From contig JACJID010000004.1 of assembly GCA_014138725.1 (NCBI GenBank), forward strand, positions 868,001 through 932,000: DNA of 64,000 nucleotides, in the 5' to 3' direction. The notes under the pieces were generated by a model that saw nothing but the letters and a program-made list of their open reading frames with translations, was not told where the DNA came from and searched no databases. Of the stretch, positions 52,415 to 61,948 are shown in pieces; position 1 is the stretch's first letter; each line of letters begins with the position of its first letter. The position numbers and the translations under genes are program-made. The DNA comes from Kutzneria viridogrisea (lineage in GTDB: Bacteria > Actinomycetota > Actinomycetes > Mycobacteriales > Pseudonocardiaceae).

Positions 52415-53607
52415 CGCGGTCGCCCGGACCTGGTCAGGGGGTCGCCGAGCCCGAAGAACCCTTCCGTCCACAGGCTTCCGAGCAGTCCGCCCGCCTCCAC
52501 CATCGCCATGAGTTCGGGCAGGTCGGCGGCACGGCGAGCCTGCGTGTACCCCTGCTCGTCGCGATAGAACACCCAGACCTCCTCCGGCCGCAGCGCGTCC
52601 ACGAAGTAGGACGAGTGCGTGGCGACGAGGACCTGACCGGGCTGGTCCGACAACCTGAGGTCCTCGGCCAACCTGTAGTGGACCTGGGGGTGGACGTGGT
52701 TCTCCGGCTCCTCCAGCAACAGGACCCAGGCCTCGCTGTGCACTGCCACCAGGTAGCCGAGCAGCTTGAGCGTGCCGTCCGAGACGTGCTCGGGCAGGAT
52801 CGGCTGGTCCACGCCGTACTCGCTGACCAGCACGATCCACCGCCCGTCACCGAGCCGCTCAGGGATGACGTCCCGCAGCGTCGGGACGTAGCGCCGCAGG
52901 GAACGCAGGATGGACTCCCACACTTCCGGTCGGCGTGTCTGCAAGCGCTGGACCACGCTCGCGAGGTTGTCCCCGCTCGAGGACAACACCTCGGGAGTGC
53001 GACTGGGCGTGCTGACGCGGATCCGCTCGACATCGGGGCTGGACACCTGCAACCGGGCGACGCGGTGACTGAGGCCGACAGCACTCCGGTACCGGGCGAG
53101 CTGACCGAGTGCGGCCGCGGCCAGCACCGCCGGCCCGCCCAGCACCATGTGCTCGATATCCTCGGCGGGTTCCTCGGTGTCCGCCGCCTCGGCGAGCACG
53201 TGGCCGTCGCCCCGGGTGAAGTCGAGCCACACGGTGCCCTCAGCGGAGACCAGCGTCTCCCGCACCACAACGGGCGAGCCCTCTTCCTCATCAACGTCGA
53301 TCCTGTAGACGAAGAACTCCTCGCGCCCCGAGTCACGGTAACCGAGCTCGATGCTGATCGGCTCTTCGGCGCCCCTGGTGCGCAACTCCGCGATTCCGCC
53401 ACGTCGCCCCAACGCCTCGGCCAAGCCCTTGGTGAACGCCTCTTGGAGGAACGCGAGGGCGTCGAACACCGTGGACTTGCCACTGCCGTTCGGGCCGAGC
53501 AACGCGGTCACCGGGGTCAGCCCGCCAAGGGTGAGGTCCTTGAGAGCCCGGTAGTTGCGTATCCGCAGGTGCTCGATCTGCCGGAGGTCGGGAGCCGGTC
53601 CGGTCAT
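52411..53607 (-). CDS. OLD/ABC-type AAA ATPase (AAA_21) paired with DUF4276
   Basis: A 398-residue ATPase of the SMC/OLD-like group. It shows EHLRIRNYRALKDLTL, a Walker A GPNGSGKST at residues 38-46, a signature-like HVSDGTLKLLGYLVA, a Walker B LLLEEPENHVHP (about 296-307, Glu-Glu rather than Asp-Glu) and a switch His in ATHSSYFVDAL (about 329). It lacks a TOPRIM domain of its own; the next gene encodes one. Its ATG overlaps the carA stop as ATGA, so it is translated together with the pyrimidine genes. Defence function is inferred from analogous ATPase-TOPRIM pairs. Confidence 0.82.
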   Translation of the reverse strand: MTGPAPDLRQIEHLRIRNYRALKDLTLGGLTPVTALLGPNGSGKSTVFDALAFLQEAFTKGLAEALGRRGGIAELRTRGAEEPISIELGYRDSGREEFFVYRIDVDEEEGSPVVVRETLVSAEGTVWLDFTRGDGHVLAEAADTEEPAEDIEHMVLGGPAVLAAAALGQLARYRSAVGLSHRVARLQVSSPDVERIRVSTPSRTPEVLSSSGDNLASVVQRLQTRRPEVWESILRSLRRYVPTLRDVIPERLGDGRWIVLVSEYGVDQPILPEHVSDGTLKLLGYLVAVHSEAWVLLLEEPENHVHPQVHYRLAEDLRLSDQPGQVLVATHSSYFVDALRPEEVWVFYRDEQGYTQARRAADLPELMAMVEAGGLLGSLWTEGFFGLGDPLTRSGRPR

Positions 53608-54725
53608 CGAGCCTGCTCCATCAGGGTCACGAACTCGTCGAACAGCGGGGCGGCGTCGTGCGGGCCCGCGGCCGCCTCGGGGTGGTACTGCACGGAGAAG
53701 GCGGGCACGTCCTGGCAGCGCAGGCCCTCCACGGTGTTGTCGTTGGGGCAGTAGTGGCTGACCACCGCGGACCCGTAGGGGGTGTCGAACACCTCACCGG
53801 GCTCGCCCTCCAGAGCGAAGCCATGGTTCTGCGCCGTGATCGCCACCTTGCCGGTAGCGGTGTCGATCACCGGGATGTTGATACCCCGATGCCCGTACCG
53901 CATCTTGTAGGTCTCCCGGCCCAACGCCCGGCCGAGGATCTGGTTGCCGAAACAGATCCCGAACAACGGCAACCGCCGCTCCAGCACCTGCCGGGTCAGT
54001 GCGACGGCGTGATCCATCGTGGCCGGGTCACCGGGACCGTTGGACAGGAACACCCCGTCCGGGGACACCGCGAGCAGATCCTCCACAGTGGACTTCAGCG
54101 GCAGCACGTGCACCTCGATACCCCGGGCGGCCATCAACCGAGGCGTGTTCGCCTTGATCCCCAGGTCCAGCGCCGCCACCCGCAACCGCCGCTCCCCGAC
54201 GGCGGGGATCACGTAGGGCTCGGGGGTGGTGACGTCCCCGGCCAGGTCCGCCCCGGCCATCTGTGGACTGGCCTGCACCCGCCCCACCATCGTGTCCACA
54301 TCGGACAACTCAGCGCCGGAGAACACCCCTGAGCGCATCGCGCCGCGCTCGCGCAGGTGCCGGGTCAGGGTACGGGTGTCCACCCCGCTGATGCCCACCA
54401 CGCCCTGGCGCTCCAACTCGGAGTCCAGCGAGCGCCGCGACCGCCAGTTCGAGGGCACCCGCGCGGGGTCACGCACCACATAGCCGGAGACCCAGATCCG
54501 CGCGGACTCGTCATCCTCGTCGTTCCACCCGGTGTTCCCGATCTGCGGCGCGGTCGCCACCACGATCTGCCGGTGATAGGACGGATCAGTCAACGTCTCC
54601 TGATACCCGGTCATACCGGTACAGAACACCGCCTCACCCACCGTGGCACCGACAGCCCCATACGCCTCACCACGAAAGACCCTGCCGTCCTCCAGTACCA
54701 ATGCAGCCTGCTCGCGCACGCTCAT
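53604..54725 (-). CDS. carA: Carbamoyl-phosphate synthase small subunit
   Basis: The 373-residue glutaminase subunit supplies ammonia to CarB. Seen are ALVLEDGRVFRGEAYG, the N-terminal GMTGYQETLTDPSYHRQIV, and the class I glutamine amidotransferase triad region LPLFGICFGNQILGRALG (nucleophile Cys) with QYHPEAAAGPHD. ATG 54725 overlaps the preceding gene's stop. Its stop overlaps an ATPase gene, not carB. Confidence 0.97.
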   Translation of the reverse strand: MSVREQAALVLEDGRVFRGEAYGAVGATVGEAVFCTGMTGYQETLTDPSYHRQIVVATAPQIGNTGWNDEDDESARIWVSGYVVRDPARVPSNWRSRRSLDSELERQGVVGISGVDTRTLTRHLRERGAMRSGVFSGAELSDVDTMVGRVQASPQMAGADLAGDVTTPEPYVIPAVGERRLRVAALDLGIKANTPRLMAARGIEVHVLPLKSTVEDLLAVSPDGVFLSNGPGDPATMDHAVALTRQVLERRLPLFGICFGNQILGRALGRETYKMRYGHRGINIPVIDTATGKVAITAQNHGFALEGEPGEVFDTPYGSAVVSHYCPNDNTVEGLRCQDVPAFSVQYHPEAAAGPHDAAPLFDEFVTLMEQAR

Positions 54726-55243
54726 CGCGCGCCACCTCCCACACCCGGATTGCCAGCGAGCTGCCGGAGCGCGGCAACCCACTGCTCGTACACGTCCTTG
54801 TCGTCACCGCGGAAACCGCTGTCGAGCACTGTGCCGTCCAGTTCCCACCGGACGATCAGCAGGCCGTCACCGCTGAACATGACCTTGCCCGCGAGGCCCT
54901 GCCCCACGTTGGCCTCGCGCACCGCGTCCACCGGGACCCACACCGGCTCGGCGCCGACCCGGTCGAACAGCAGGCCCTGCGGGTACAGCCGCAGCGTGGC
55001 CTCGGACCGGAAGCCCAGGTCGCCGACGGCCACGCGGTCCTGCCAGCTGGCGTCGGTCACCGTGCTGACGTACACCCCGGTCGCCGCGGGCAGCAGTTCC
55101 TCGCCGAGGTCGGCGGGCACGGGCGGGAAGCTCGGCAGCACCGCGGCCTGGTGGCGGGCACGGTTGCGGTAGCCCCACCACATCCCGAACACGCACAGCG
55201 CGAAGAACACGAACACCGCGAGCACCAGCAGCGCCCTGATCAC
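54722..55243 (-). CDS. Membrane-anchored protein of the pyr operon (Rv1382-like)
   Basis: A 173-residue protein with one N-terminal membrane helix ([20 protein letters not shown]) and a cytoplasmic PH-like beta domain ([19 protein letters not shown]). It sits between pyrC and carA as Rv1382 does in M. tuberculosis, with GTGA and ATGA overlaps on each side, so it belongs to the operon by design. The function is unknown. Confidence 0.85.
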   Translation of the reverse strand: MIRALLVLAVFVFFALCVFGMWWGYRNRARHQAAVLPSFPPVPADLGEELLPAATGVYVSTVTDASWQDRVAVGDLGFRSEATLRLYPQGLLFDRVGAEPVWVPVDAVREANVGQGLAGKVMFSGDGLLIVRWELDGTVLDSGFRGDDKDVYEQWVAALRQLAGNPGVGGGAR

Positions 55244-56553
55244 GACTGCACCTTCCCCTCGGTCACGGTGACCCGCCCGCGCAGCATGGTGGTGTGCACC
55301 ACGGCGGGCAACTCCATGCCCTCGAACGGGGTGTTGCCGGAGATGCTGGCCAGCTCCGCGCCGCGCACCACCCAGTGCGCCCTCGGGTCGACCAGTACCA
55401 GCGTGGCCGGTTCGCCCACGGCCAGCGGGCGGCCCTGGTCGGGCAGCCCAGCGATCTCGGCGGGCCGCTCGCTCATCACCCTGGCCACGCCGCGCCAGTC
55501 CAGCAGCCCGGGCCGCACCAGGGTCTTGACCACAATGGACAGCGCGGTCTGCAGACCGAGCATGCCGGGCCGGGCCGCGGACCACTCGCAGTCCTTGTCC
55601 TGCACGGCGTGTGGCGCGTGGTCGGTGGCCACACAGTCCAGCACGCCCTCGGCCAGCGCCTCGCGCAGCACCTGCACGTCGGACTCGGTGCGCAGCGGCG
55701 GGTTGACCTTGTTGACCGGGTCGTAGCCCTCCAGCCGCTCGTCGGTGAGCAGCAGGTGGTGCGGGGTCACCTCGGCGGAGACCTTGGTGCCGCGCGCCTT
55801 GGCCCAGCGCAGCACGTCCACGGTGCCCGAGGTGGACACGTGGCAGACGTGCAGCCGGGCGTCGACCTGCTTGGCCAGCAGGCAGTCCCGGGCCACGATC
55901 GACTCCTCGGCGGCGGCGGGCCACCCGGCCAGGCCCAGGCGGGCGGCGCGCTCCCCCTCGTGCGCCTGGGCGCCCACGGTCAGCCGGGGCTCCTCGGCGT
56001 GCTGGGCGATCACGGCGTCCAGCGAGCGGGTGTACTCCAGGGCACGGCGCATGATCAGCGGGTCGGCCACGCACAGGCCGTCGTCGGAGAACACGCGCAC
56101 CCCGGCCTTGCTGGCGGCCATGGTGCCCAGCTCGGCGAGCTTCTCGCCCTTGAGGCCGACCGTCACCGCGCCCACCGGGTGCACGTCGACCAGGCCGACC
56201 TCGCGGCCCCGGCGCCACACATGCTCCACGACCACGGCGTTGTCGGCGACCGGGTCGGTGTTGGCCATGGCGAACACGGCCGTGTAGCCGCCCAGCGCGG
56301 CGGCGGCCGAGCCGGTGGCGATGGTCTCGGTGTCCTCGCGGCCCGGCTCGCGCAGGTGCGTGTGCAGGTCCACGAAGCCGGGCAGGGCGACCAGCCCGTC
56401 GGCGTCGAGGACCCGGACCCCGTCGAGGTCCTGGGTGCTCGCGGCGTCCAGCCACTGCCCGATCTCGACGATGACCCCGTCGCGGACCAGCACGTCGACG
56501 GGATCACCCTCGCCGTAGAGCCGGACGGCCTTGATCAGCAGCGGGCTGTTCAC
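55240..56553 (-). CDS. pyrC: Dihydroorotase
   Basis: A 437-residue class I dihydroorotase. Metal ligands are in [27 protein letters not shown] and [15 protein letters not shown]; the substrate loop is in [12 protein letters not shown]. It cyclises carbamoyl aspartate. GTG 56553 overlaps the pyrB stop (GTGA); a longer open frame upstream runs antisense-like through pyrB and is not real. Confidence 0.95.
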   Translation of the reverse strand: MNSPLLIKAVRLYGEGDPVDVLVRDGVIVEIGQWLDAASTQDLDGVRVLDADGLVALPGFVDLHTHLREPGREDTETIATGSAAAALGGYTAVFAMANTDPVADNAVVVEHVWRRGREVGLVDVHPVGAVTVGLKGEKLAELGTMAASKAGVRVFSDDGLCVADPLIMRRALEYTRSLDAVIAQHAEEPRLTVGAQAHEGERAARLGLAGWPAAAEESIVARDCLLAKQVDARLHVCHVSTSGTVDVLRWAKARGTKVSAEVTPHHLLLTDERLEGYDPVNKVNPPLRTESDVQVLREALAEGVLDCVATDHAPHAVQDKDCEWSAARPGMLGLQTALSIVVKTLVRPGLLDWRGVARVMSERPAEIAGLPDQGRPLAVGEPATLVLVDPRAHWVVRGAELASISGNTPFEGMELPAVVHTTMLRGRVTVTEGKVQS

Positions 56554-57482
56554 GCCGCTTCCTCCTCTCCCGCAAGCAGGTGGTACAGCACGGCCATGCG
56601 GACGTGCACCCCGTTGCGGACCTGGTCGGTGATGGCGGCACGCGGGGAGTCGGCCACCGCGGAGGCGATCTCCATGCCGCGCAGCATGGGCCCCGGGTGC
56701 AGCACGACGGCGTGCTCTGGCAGCAGGGCGAGCCTGCGTTCGTTGAGGCCGTAGGCGATCGAGTACTCGCGCGCCGACGGGAAGAAACCGCCGTGCATGC
56801 GCTCGGCCTGGACGCGCAGCAGCATCACCGCGTCCAGCGCGGGCAGCTCGGAGTCCAGGTCGTGCGACACCGTGACGGGCCAGCTGTGCACCCCGGTGGG
56901 CAGCAGGGTCGGCGGGGCCACCAGCACCACCTCGGCGCCCAGCGCGGCCAGCAGGTGCACGTTGGAGCGCGCGACCCGGCTGTGCAGCACGTCCCCGACG
57001 ATGGCGATGCGGCGCCCGGAGATCTCCCCGAGCCGCTCCCGCAGGGTCGCCGCGTCCAGCAGGGCCTGGGTCGGGTGCTCGTGCGTGCCGTCCCCGGCGT
57101 TGACCACGGCGGTGCCGGTGCCCTCCAGCCAGCTCGCCAGCCGGTGCGCCGCGCCCGAGGCGGGGTGCCGCACGATCACCAGGTCGGCCCCGGCCGCGGA
57201 CAGGGTCAGCGCGGTGTCGCGCAGGGACTCGCCCTTGTTCACCGAGGAGCCGCCCGCCGAGACGTTGATGACGTCGGCGCTCATCCACTTGCCCGCGACC
57301 TCGAAGGACACGCGGGTGCGGGTGGAGTTCTCGTAGAACAGGGTGACCACGGTCCGCCCGCGCAACGTGGGCAGCTTGCGGACCTCGCGGCCCAGCAGCG
57401 TGCGCTTGAGCGTGTCGGCGGTGTCCAGCACCGCCGTGGCGGTGGCCGGATCCAGGCCGTCTGTGGACAGCAGATGTTTCAC
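56550..57482 (-). CDS. pyrB: Aspartate carbamoyltransferase, catalytic chain
   Basis: The 310-residue enzyme joins carbamoyl phosphate to aspartate. The phosphate-binding motif [15 protein letters not shown] and [16 protein letters not shown] are intact. No regulatory chain (pyrI) is present. It overlaps pyrR and pyrC by 4 nt. Confidence 0.97.
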   Translation of the reverse strand: MKHLLSTDGLDPATATAVLDTADTLKRTLLGREVRKLPTLRGRTVVTLFYENSTRTRVSFEVAGKWMSADVINVSAGGSSVNKGESLRDTALTLSAAGADLVIVRHPASGAAHRLASWLEGTGTAVVNAGDGTHEHPTQALLDAATLRERLGEISGRRIAIVGDVLHSRVARSNVHLLAALGAEVVLVAPPTLLPTGVHSWPVTVSHDLDSELPALDAVMLLRVQAERMHGGFFPSAREYSIAYGLNERRLALLPEHAVVLHPGPMLRGMEIASAVADSPRAAITDQVRNGVHVRMAVLYHLLAGEEEAA

Positions 57483-58066
57483 GAACTTGCTCCCCGTCGC
57501 AGGAACACGCCGTCCCTGCCGTCGAGTTCGGACAGGCTCACGGCGACGTCCTCGCTGCGGGCGGTGGGCACGTTCTTGCCCACGTAGTCCGCGCGGATGG
57601 GCAGTTCCCGGTGACCCCGGTCGACCAGCACCGCGAGCTGCACGGCGCTGGGACGGCCCGCGTCGCGCAGGGCGTCGAGGGCGGCGCGGATGGTCCGGCC
57701 GGAGAACAGCACGTCGTCGACCAGCACCACGAGGCTGTCGTCGATGCCACCCTCGGGCAGGGTGGTGGACTCCAGCGGGCGGTTGGGCCTGCGCCGCAGG
57801 TCGTCGCGGTAGAGGGTCACGTCGAGGGAACCGACACCAACCCGCACGCCGGAGAACTCGGCGATCCGGTCGGCGAGGCGGTGTGCCAGCGGGGTCCCCC
57901 TGCTGGGAATACCCAGCAGCACGACCGAGCGGCCTGCCGGGCCGTCCAGTGCGGTCTTCTCGATGACCTGATGGGCCATTCGGGCGATCGTGCGCGCGAC
58001 GTCACCGGCTGAGAGCAGCTCGCGCTCGTCAGCCGGGTCCGCCGCGCCGCGAACACGCGGCGCCAC
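57479..58066 (-). CDS. pyrR: Pyrimidine operon regulator / uracil phosphoribosyltransferase
   Basis: A 195-residue PyrR. The PRPP-binding motif is [18 protein letters not shown], and [11 protein letters not shown] and [17 protein letters not shown] are family segments. PyrR binds UMP and then a conserved RNA loop. GTG 58066 follows AAGGAGG and the leader contains the PyrR loop consensus beside that ribosome site, so self-control by translational repression is likely, as shown in mycobacteria. Confidence 0.95.
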   Translation of the reverse strand: MAPRVRGAADPADERELLSAGDVARTIARMAHQVIEKTALDGPAGRSVVLLGIPSRGTPLAHRLADRIAEFSGVRVGVGSLDVTLYRDDLRRRPNRPLESTTLPEGGIDDSLVVLVDDVLFSGRTIRAALDALRDAGRPSAVQLAVLVDRGHRELPIRADYVGKNVPTARSEDVAVSLSELDGRDGVFLRRGASS

Positions 58067-58110
58067 GGTGGACCTCCTTCCCCGCCTCACCGGACGGGTC
58101 CTTAAAGGAC
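58067..58110 (-). promoter_or_regulatory. PyrR-binding leader hairpin over the pyrR ribosome site
   Basis: On the minus strand the leader carries TCCGGTGAGGC (58084-58094), which fits the PyrR loop consensus UCCNGNGAGGY, closed by CCCG/CGGG. An outer stem pairs GGACC (58097-58101) with GGTCC (58070-58074), the latter touching the ribosome site AAGGAGG (58073-58079). An upstream GTCC/GGAC hairpin (GTCCTTTAAGGAC) would use the same GGAC and free the ribosome site. Confidence 0.75.
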
Positions 58111-58247
58111 GTCGTGTCAGCCCGGCGTTTGCCGAGCTCGGCGGCTACGCTACCAGCCACGCTCTGTAGCCCTTCCGGGTGGTAAGGCACTCCTCCCCCG
58201 CATGACGCAGTGACATCAGCTTGACCTGGTGACGACAGCGAGCGACC

Positions 58248-58262
58248 ATTACTCTGCGTATT
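58248..58262 (+). promoter_or_regulatory. BldD box upstream of bldD
   Basis: ATTACTCTGCGTATT matches all but one fixed position of the BldD box nTnACnC(A/T)GnGTnAn. It is 64 nt upstream of bldD and near a TTGACC -35-like element (58221-58226). BldD of Streptomyces represses its own gene, so autorepression is expected. Confidence 0.65.
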
Positions 58263-58325
58263 GATCTGAGGCTTCCCGCGGTCATGGCTACCGGCCGACG
58301 GGGCGAATGAACGGAGAACCGCCAC

Positions 58326-58814
58326 ATGGGCGATTACGCCAAGGCGCTGGGGGCCAAGCTCCGCGCCATCCGCCAGCAGCAGGGATTGTCACTGCATGGC
58401 GTCGAGCAGAAGTCCGGCGGTCGCTGGAAGGCCGTCGTCGTCGGCTCGTACGAGCGGGGCGATCGCGCTGTCACCGTGCAGAAGCTGGCCGAGCTGGCCG
58501 ACTTCTACGGGGTTCCGGTAGCCGAGCTGCTGCCCGAGGGCCGGGTGCCCTCCGGTGCCGAACCGGCCACCAAGATCGTGATAAACCTGGAGCGGCTCCA
58601 GCAGCTGCCCGCGGAGAAGGTGGGCCCGCTGGCCCGCTACGCGGCCACCATCCAGAGCCAGCGCGGGGACTACAACGGCAAGGTGCTGTCCATCCGCACC
58701 GAGGACCTGCGCTCGCTGGCGATCATCTACGACATGACCCCGGGCGAGCTGACCGAGCAGCTGATCGACTGGGGCGTGCTGCCGCCCGAGGCACGGCCGT
58801 CCAAGGAGGATTGA
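58326..58814 (+). CDS. bldD: Developmental repressor BldD
   Basis: The 162-residue regulator has the XRE HTH (LRAIRQQQGLSLHGVEQKSG, then VVVGSYERGDRAVTVQKLAE) that is almost unchanged across actinomycetes, and a C-terminal c-di-GMP domain. The ligand signature RGD-x8-RQDD of Streptomyces reads RGD-x8-RTED here, keeping the Arg and last Asp. With tetrameric c-di-GMP bound, BldD dimerises and represses sporulation genes. It diverges from pyrR. A perfect hairpin follows. Confidence 0.96.
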   Translation: MGDYAKALGAKLRAIRQQQGLSLHGVEQKSGGRWKAVVVGSYERGDRAVTVQKLAELADFYGVPVAELLPEGRVPSGAEPATKIVINLERLQQLPAEKVGPLARYAATIQSQRGDYNGKVLSIRTEDLRSLAIIYDMTPGELTEQLIDWGVLPPEARPSKED

Positions 58815-58821
58815 GCATGTC

Positions 58822-58864
58822 GCGCGAAAGCGGCGTCATCCGCGGAGGGGATGACGCCGCTTTC
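58822..58864. terminator. Bidirectional terminator between bldD and nusB
   Basis: GCGAAAGCGGCGTCATCC (58822-58839) and GGATGACGCCGCTTTCGC (58847-58864) pair perfectly over 18 bp with a 7-nt loop. It lies between the convergent bldD and nusB stops; A and T positions in the arms give a partial T-run on each side. Confidence 0.88.
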
Positions 58865-58878
58865 GCCGCCGCCTCGTA

Positions 58879-59298
58879 CTAGAGCGCGGCCCTGAGGTGC
58901 TCAGCGATGCGCGCGATGCTGTCCAGCACGCCGTTGACGAACCGCGGCGAGTCGTCCGTGGACAGTGCCTTGGCCAGTTCCACGGCCTCGTCGATGGCCA
59001 CCGCGTCCGGCACGTCGGAGACCCACAGCAGCTCGTAGACGCCCATGCGCAGCACGGCGCGGTCCACTGCGGGCATGCGGGCCAGGGTCCAGCCCTCGGC
59101 GTGCTCGGAGAGCAGCTCGTCGATCCGGGAGCGGTGCGCGGTCACGCCCTCCACCAGCGAGATGGTGTAGTCGTTGACCGGCGGCACGTCCGGCGACCCG
59201 ACCCGCTCGGAGAGCAGGGTCACCGCGTCGGCCCCGCGCAGGTCCGCCTCGTAGAGGACGTCGACCGCACGCTTGCGGGCCTTGCTGCGTGCACCCAT
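58879..59298 (-). CDS. nusB: Transcription antitermination factor NusB
   Basis: The 139-residue protein begins GARSKARKRAVDVLYEADLR, the RNA-binding helix of NusB, and has DRAVLRMGVYELLWVSDVP and KALSTDDSPRFVNGVLDSIA. It acts with NusE on rRNA operons. ATG 59298 starts one nucleotide before the efp stop triplet, so efp and nusB are coupled. Confidence 0.96.
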   Translation of the reverse strand: MGARSKARKRAVDVLYEADLRGADAVTLLSERVGSPDVPPVNDYTISLVEGVTAHRSRIDELLSEHAEGWTLARMPAVDRAVLRMGVYELLWVSDVPDAVAIDEAVELAKALSTDDSPRFVNGVLDSIARIAEHLRAAL

Positions 59299-59299
59299 G

Positions 59300-59863
59300 T
59301 CAGCTGGAGACCCGGCCGAGGTAGCGACCGTCGCGGGTGTCCACCTTGACCTTCTCGCCGGTGGTGACGAACAGCGGCACCTGGATCTCGGCGCCGGTCT
59401 CCAGGGTGGCGGGCTTGGTGCCACCGGTGGAGCGGTCGCCCTGCAGGCCCGGGTCGGTGTGCTGGATGAGCAGCTCCACCGAGGTGGACAGCTCCACGAA
59501 CAGCGGGGTGCCCTCGTGCACGGCCACCACGGCGTCGGTGTTCTCCAGCATGTAGTTGGCCGCGTCGGACACGGTCGCCGCGGGCACGTTGATCTGGTCG
59601 TACGTGTCGGTGTCCATGAACACGAAGTCCGTACCCTCCTTGTACAGGAAGGTCATGGAGCGCTTGTCCACGGTCGCGGTCTCGACCTTCGTGCCCGCGT
59701 TGAAGGTCTTGTCCACCACCTTGCCGGACAGCACGTGCTTGAGCTTGGTGCGCACGAACGCACCGCCCTTGCCCGGCTTGACGTGCTGGAACTCGACGAC
59801 GGTCCACAGCTGGCCGTCGAGGTTGAGCACCAGGCCGTTCTTGAGGTCGTTGGTGGTGGCCAC
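59300..59863 (-). CDS. efp: Translation elongation factor P
   Basis: The 187-residue factor rescues ribosomes stalled at polyproline. The modification-loop Lys is in [19 protein letters not shown], and the family C-terminus is [23 protein letters not shown] 59863 follows AGGAGAG. No epmA/epmB or similar modifying gene is nearby, in line with other actinobacteria. Confidence 0.97.
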   Translation of the reverse strand: MATTNDLKNGLVLNLDGQLWTVVEFQHVKPGKGGAFVRTKLKHVLSGKVVDKTFNAGTKVETATVDKRSMTFLYKEGTDFVFMDTDTYDQINVPAATVSDAANYMLENTDAVVAVHEGTPLFVELSTSVELLIQHTDPGLQGDRSTGGTKPATLETGAEIQVPLFVTTGEKVKVDTRDGRYLGRVSS

Positions 59864-60019
59864 GGTGGTGGTCTCTCCTGTAGTCGTGGTCGGCCGCCAG
59901 AGGCTGGCCCGGGGGTTGGTCGGCACCGACCAGCCCGCCGGCACGCGGCCGGGATCAGGTCGTGCTCAAGGCTGGAAGTGTACCTGGGGAGATCGGCGCC
60001 GACCGCCTAGGCTGGCCTG

Positions 60020-60436
60020 ATGCGAGCTTGGCTGGTGCGCGGGGCTGTCGTCGCGGCGGTGCACGCGCTGGTGCAGACCGGGGTGGCGGCGCTGCGCGCG
60101 GCACACCCGGACTGGCTGTCGGTGCTGCGCCCGGTGTCGCTGGGCCTGCTGGTGGGCGTGGCCGTGTTCTGGGCCGGACTGGACGCCTGGCGCGGCCTGG
60201 AGCGGCCCGCCATGGAGTGGTTCAGGGCCGCGCTGCTGGCCGGGCCGGTCTCCGGGGTGCTCGGCGTGCTGTTGCAGGGCCTGCTGGTGGACCAGACCGG
60301 GGTCGAGTCGGTGTGGGCGGCGATCACCGGTGGCGCCGCGTTCACCGCCCTGCTGGTGCTGGTGCCCGCGGTGCTCGGCCTGGGCCTGGGCCGCCTGGTG
60401 GGGCGCAGGTCAGTCGCGCAGCACCGTGAGGTCTAG
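60020..60436 (+). CDS. Small four-helix membrane protein (B-4DMT type)
   Basis: A 138-residue protein with four predicted membrane helices (such as LGLLVGVAVFWAGL and AALLAGPVSGVLGVLLQGLL) and a basic start (MRAWLVRG). It resembles the small actinobacterial family named B-4DMT transporter, often found near efp. The substrate is unknown. It is divergent from efp and overlaps the 3' end of the convergent lipoprotein gene by 27 nt. Confidence 0.7.
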   Translation: MRAWLVRGAVVAAVHALVQTGVAALRAAHPDWLSVLRPVSLGLLVGVAVFWAGLDAWRGLERPAMEWFRAALLAGPVSGVLGVLLQGLLVDQTGVESVWAAITGGAAFTALLVLVPAVLGLGLGRLVGRRSVAQHREV

Positions 60437-61876
60437 CCCCTTGGGGTAGGCGTCCCACTGCTGGTCGCTGGTCTCGGTGACCGGCGAGGAGTTGGCCCGC
60501 ACCACGACCGGGTCCGGACCGATCGGCCAGAGCCTGCCGTCCAGCACCAGCCCGTAGGGCCGGTTCGGGGCGTGCAGGGCGGGCACCCCCGGCGCGATGC
60601 GGCCCGCCAGGGGCAGCGCCTCGGCCGAGGGCACCGGCCCGTCCAGCACGCGCACGGCCAACTGCTCGGCCACCGCGCGGCGGTCCACCCGCACCCGGTG
60701 CCCGGCCAGCACGAGGTCGATCGTGCGGTCGGAGCTGGGCATGGCGACCCCGTCGAGGGTCGCGGGCGGCTGGCAGGCGTGCACCCCGAGCAGGTCCAGG
60801 CCGAAGTGGGTCAGGTCGGTGGGCGCGCTGGTCTCGCGCACGGCGCGCACCAGGTCGATCGGCACCCGCCCGCAGCGGTCCTGGGCCGAGGCGGGCGCGT
60901 GCCCGTCGGCCCTGCGCACCAGGCCCGCGCCCTCCTGCCACGGCCCGGCCACCAGCACGTCCCCGTACGGGTGCGCGGTGAAGTCCCGGTTCCAGAAGGT
61001 GATGACGGTGCCCTGGTTCAGCGCCTCGTGGGCCACGGCGAAGGCGTTGAGGGCGTCCACCCACATCCAGTCGGAGCTGTTGCTGTCCGAGATCGAGGTG
61101 GTCCGGGCCGAGCGCGTGCCGGACACCTCGGCGAACCCGTTCGGGGTGAGCGCCTGGGTGCCGGTGGCGAAGGTCGGGTCCTTCGAGCGCAGCACGAACT
61201 GGCCGGTGCCCTTGGGACCGGCCGCCGCGCCCGTGGTGTCGGTGAACATCAGGTACACCCAGCCGTCCAGGTACAGCGCGGAGGGCTGGCCCGCGCCGTA
61301 GGTGTTCTCCCCGTGTACCTGCATGGACGGCTCGACCACGGGGTGGCCCAGCTTGGTCCAGTGCACCCCGTCCGCGCTGGTGATCAGCCCGATGGAGTTG
61401 CCGAAGGGCTGCTCCCCGGCCGCGCCGGTGTAGTACAGGTAGTAGGAGCCGCTGACCTTGATCACCGACGGGTCGCAGGTGTGCTTGGCGTCGAAGCCCG
61501 AGCCGCCGCCGTGCAGGTCCACGGTGGGCGCGCCGTACGGCCCGTCCAGCGCGGGCGCGCTCGCGGAGAGCACGTCGTCCCCGGGCACGCCGACCCCGGG
61601 CAGCTGGCTGCACCACCACATCCGGTACGAGCCGTCGTCCACCAGCACGGTGGGGCCGTAGTTGTACGGGGCGTCAGGCCCGCCGGAGACGATCACGCCG
61701 GGGCTGCTGCGCACCCGGTCGGTGGCCAGCAGCGCGGGGGCCGGGGCCTGCGCCGTGGGCTGCACCCCCTCCACGCGGGGCCCCGGCTGGGGCGTTCCCT
61801 CGGCGTTGCCGCAGGCGGCCAGCAGCAGCACGGCGGCCACCGCGCCGCTCACCCTCCGATGCGGTCGGATCGGCAT
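60410..61876 (-). CDS. Beta-propeller lipoprotein, GH43-like
   Basis: A 488-residue exported protein. A lipobox LLLAAC ends the signal peptide near residue 20. The body has repeated blades with NYGPTVLVDDGSYRMWWC, CDPSVIKVSGSYYLYYTG and QPSALYLDGWVYLMFTD, the pattern of five-bladed propeller glycosidases (GH43/GH32-like). A catalytic acid set cannot be confirmed, so a carbohydrate-binding role is also possible. It lies between efp and aroQ, where related genomes often have pepQ. Confidence 0.7.
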   Translation of the reverse strand: MPIRPHRRVSGAVAAVLLLAACGNAEGTPQPGPRVEGVQPTAQAPAPALLATDRVRSSPGVIVSGGPDAPYNYGPTVLVDDGSYRMWWCSQLPGVGVPGDDVLSASAPALDGPYGAPTVDLHGGGSGFDAKHTCDPSVIKVSGSYYLYYTGAAGEQPFGNSIGLITSADGVHWTKLGHPVVEPSMQVHGENTYGAGQPSALYLDGWVYLMFTDTTGAAAGPKGTGQFVLRSKDPTFATGTQALTPNGFAEVSGTRSARTTSISDSNSSDWMWVDALNAFAVAHEALNQGTVITFWNRDFTAHPYGDVLVAGPWQEGAGLVRRADGHAPASAQDRCGRVPIDLVRAVRETSAPTDLTHFGLDLLGVHACQPPATLDGVAMPSSDRTIDLVLAGHRVRVDRRAVAEQLAVRVLDGPVPSAEALPLAGRIAPGVPALHAPNRPYGLVLDGRLWPIGPDPVVVRANSSPVTETSDQQWDAYPKGLDLTVLRD

Positions 61877-61948
61877 GCCCGGGCGGACCTCCACGAGTGG
61901 GTGAGGGATGTGCCGGTCCAGTCTAGGGACCCCACCCACCCGTGTGAG

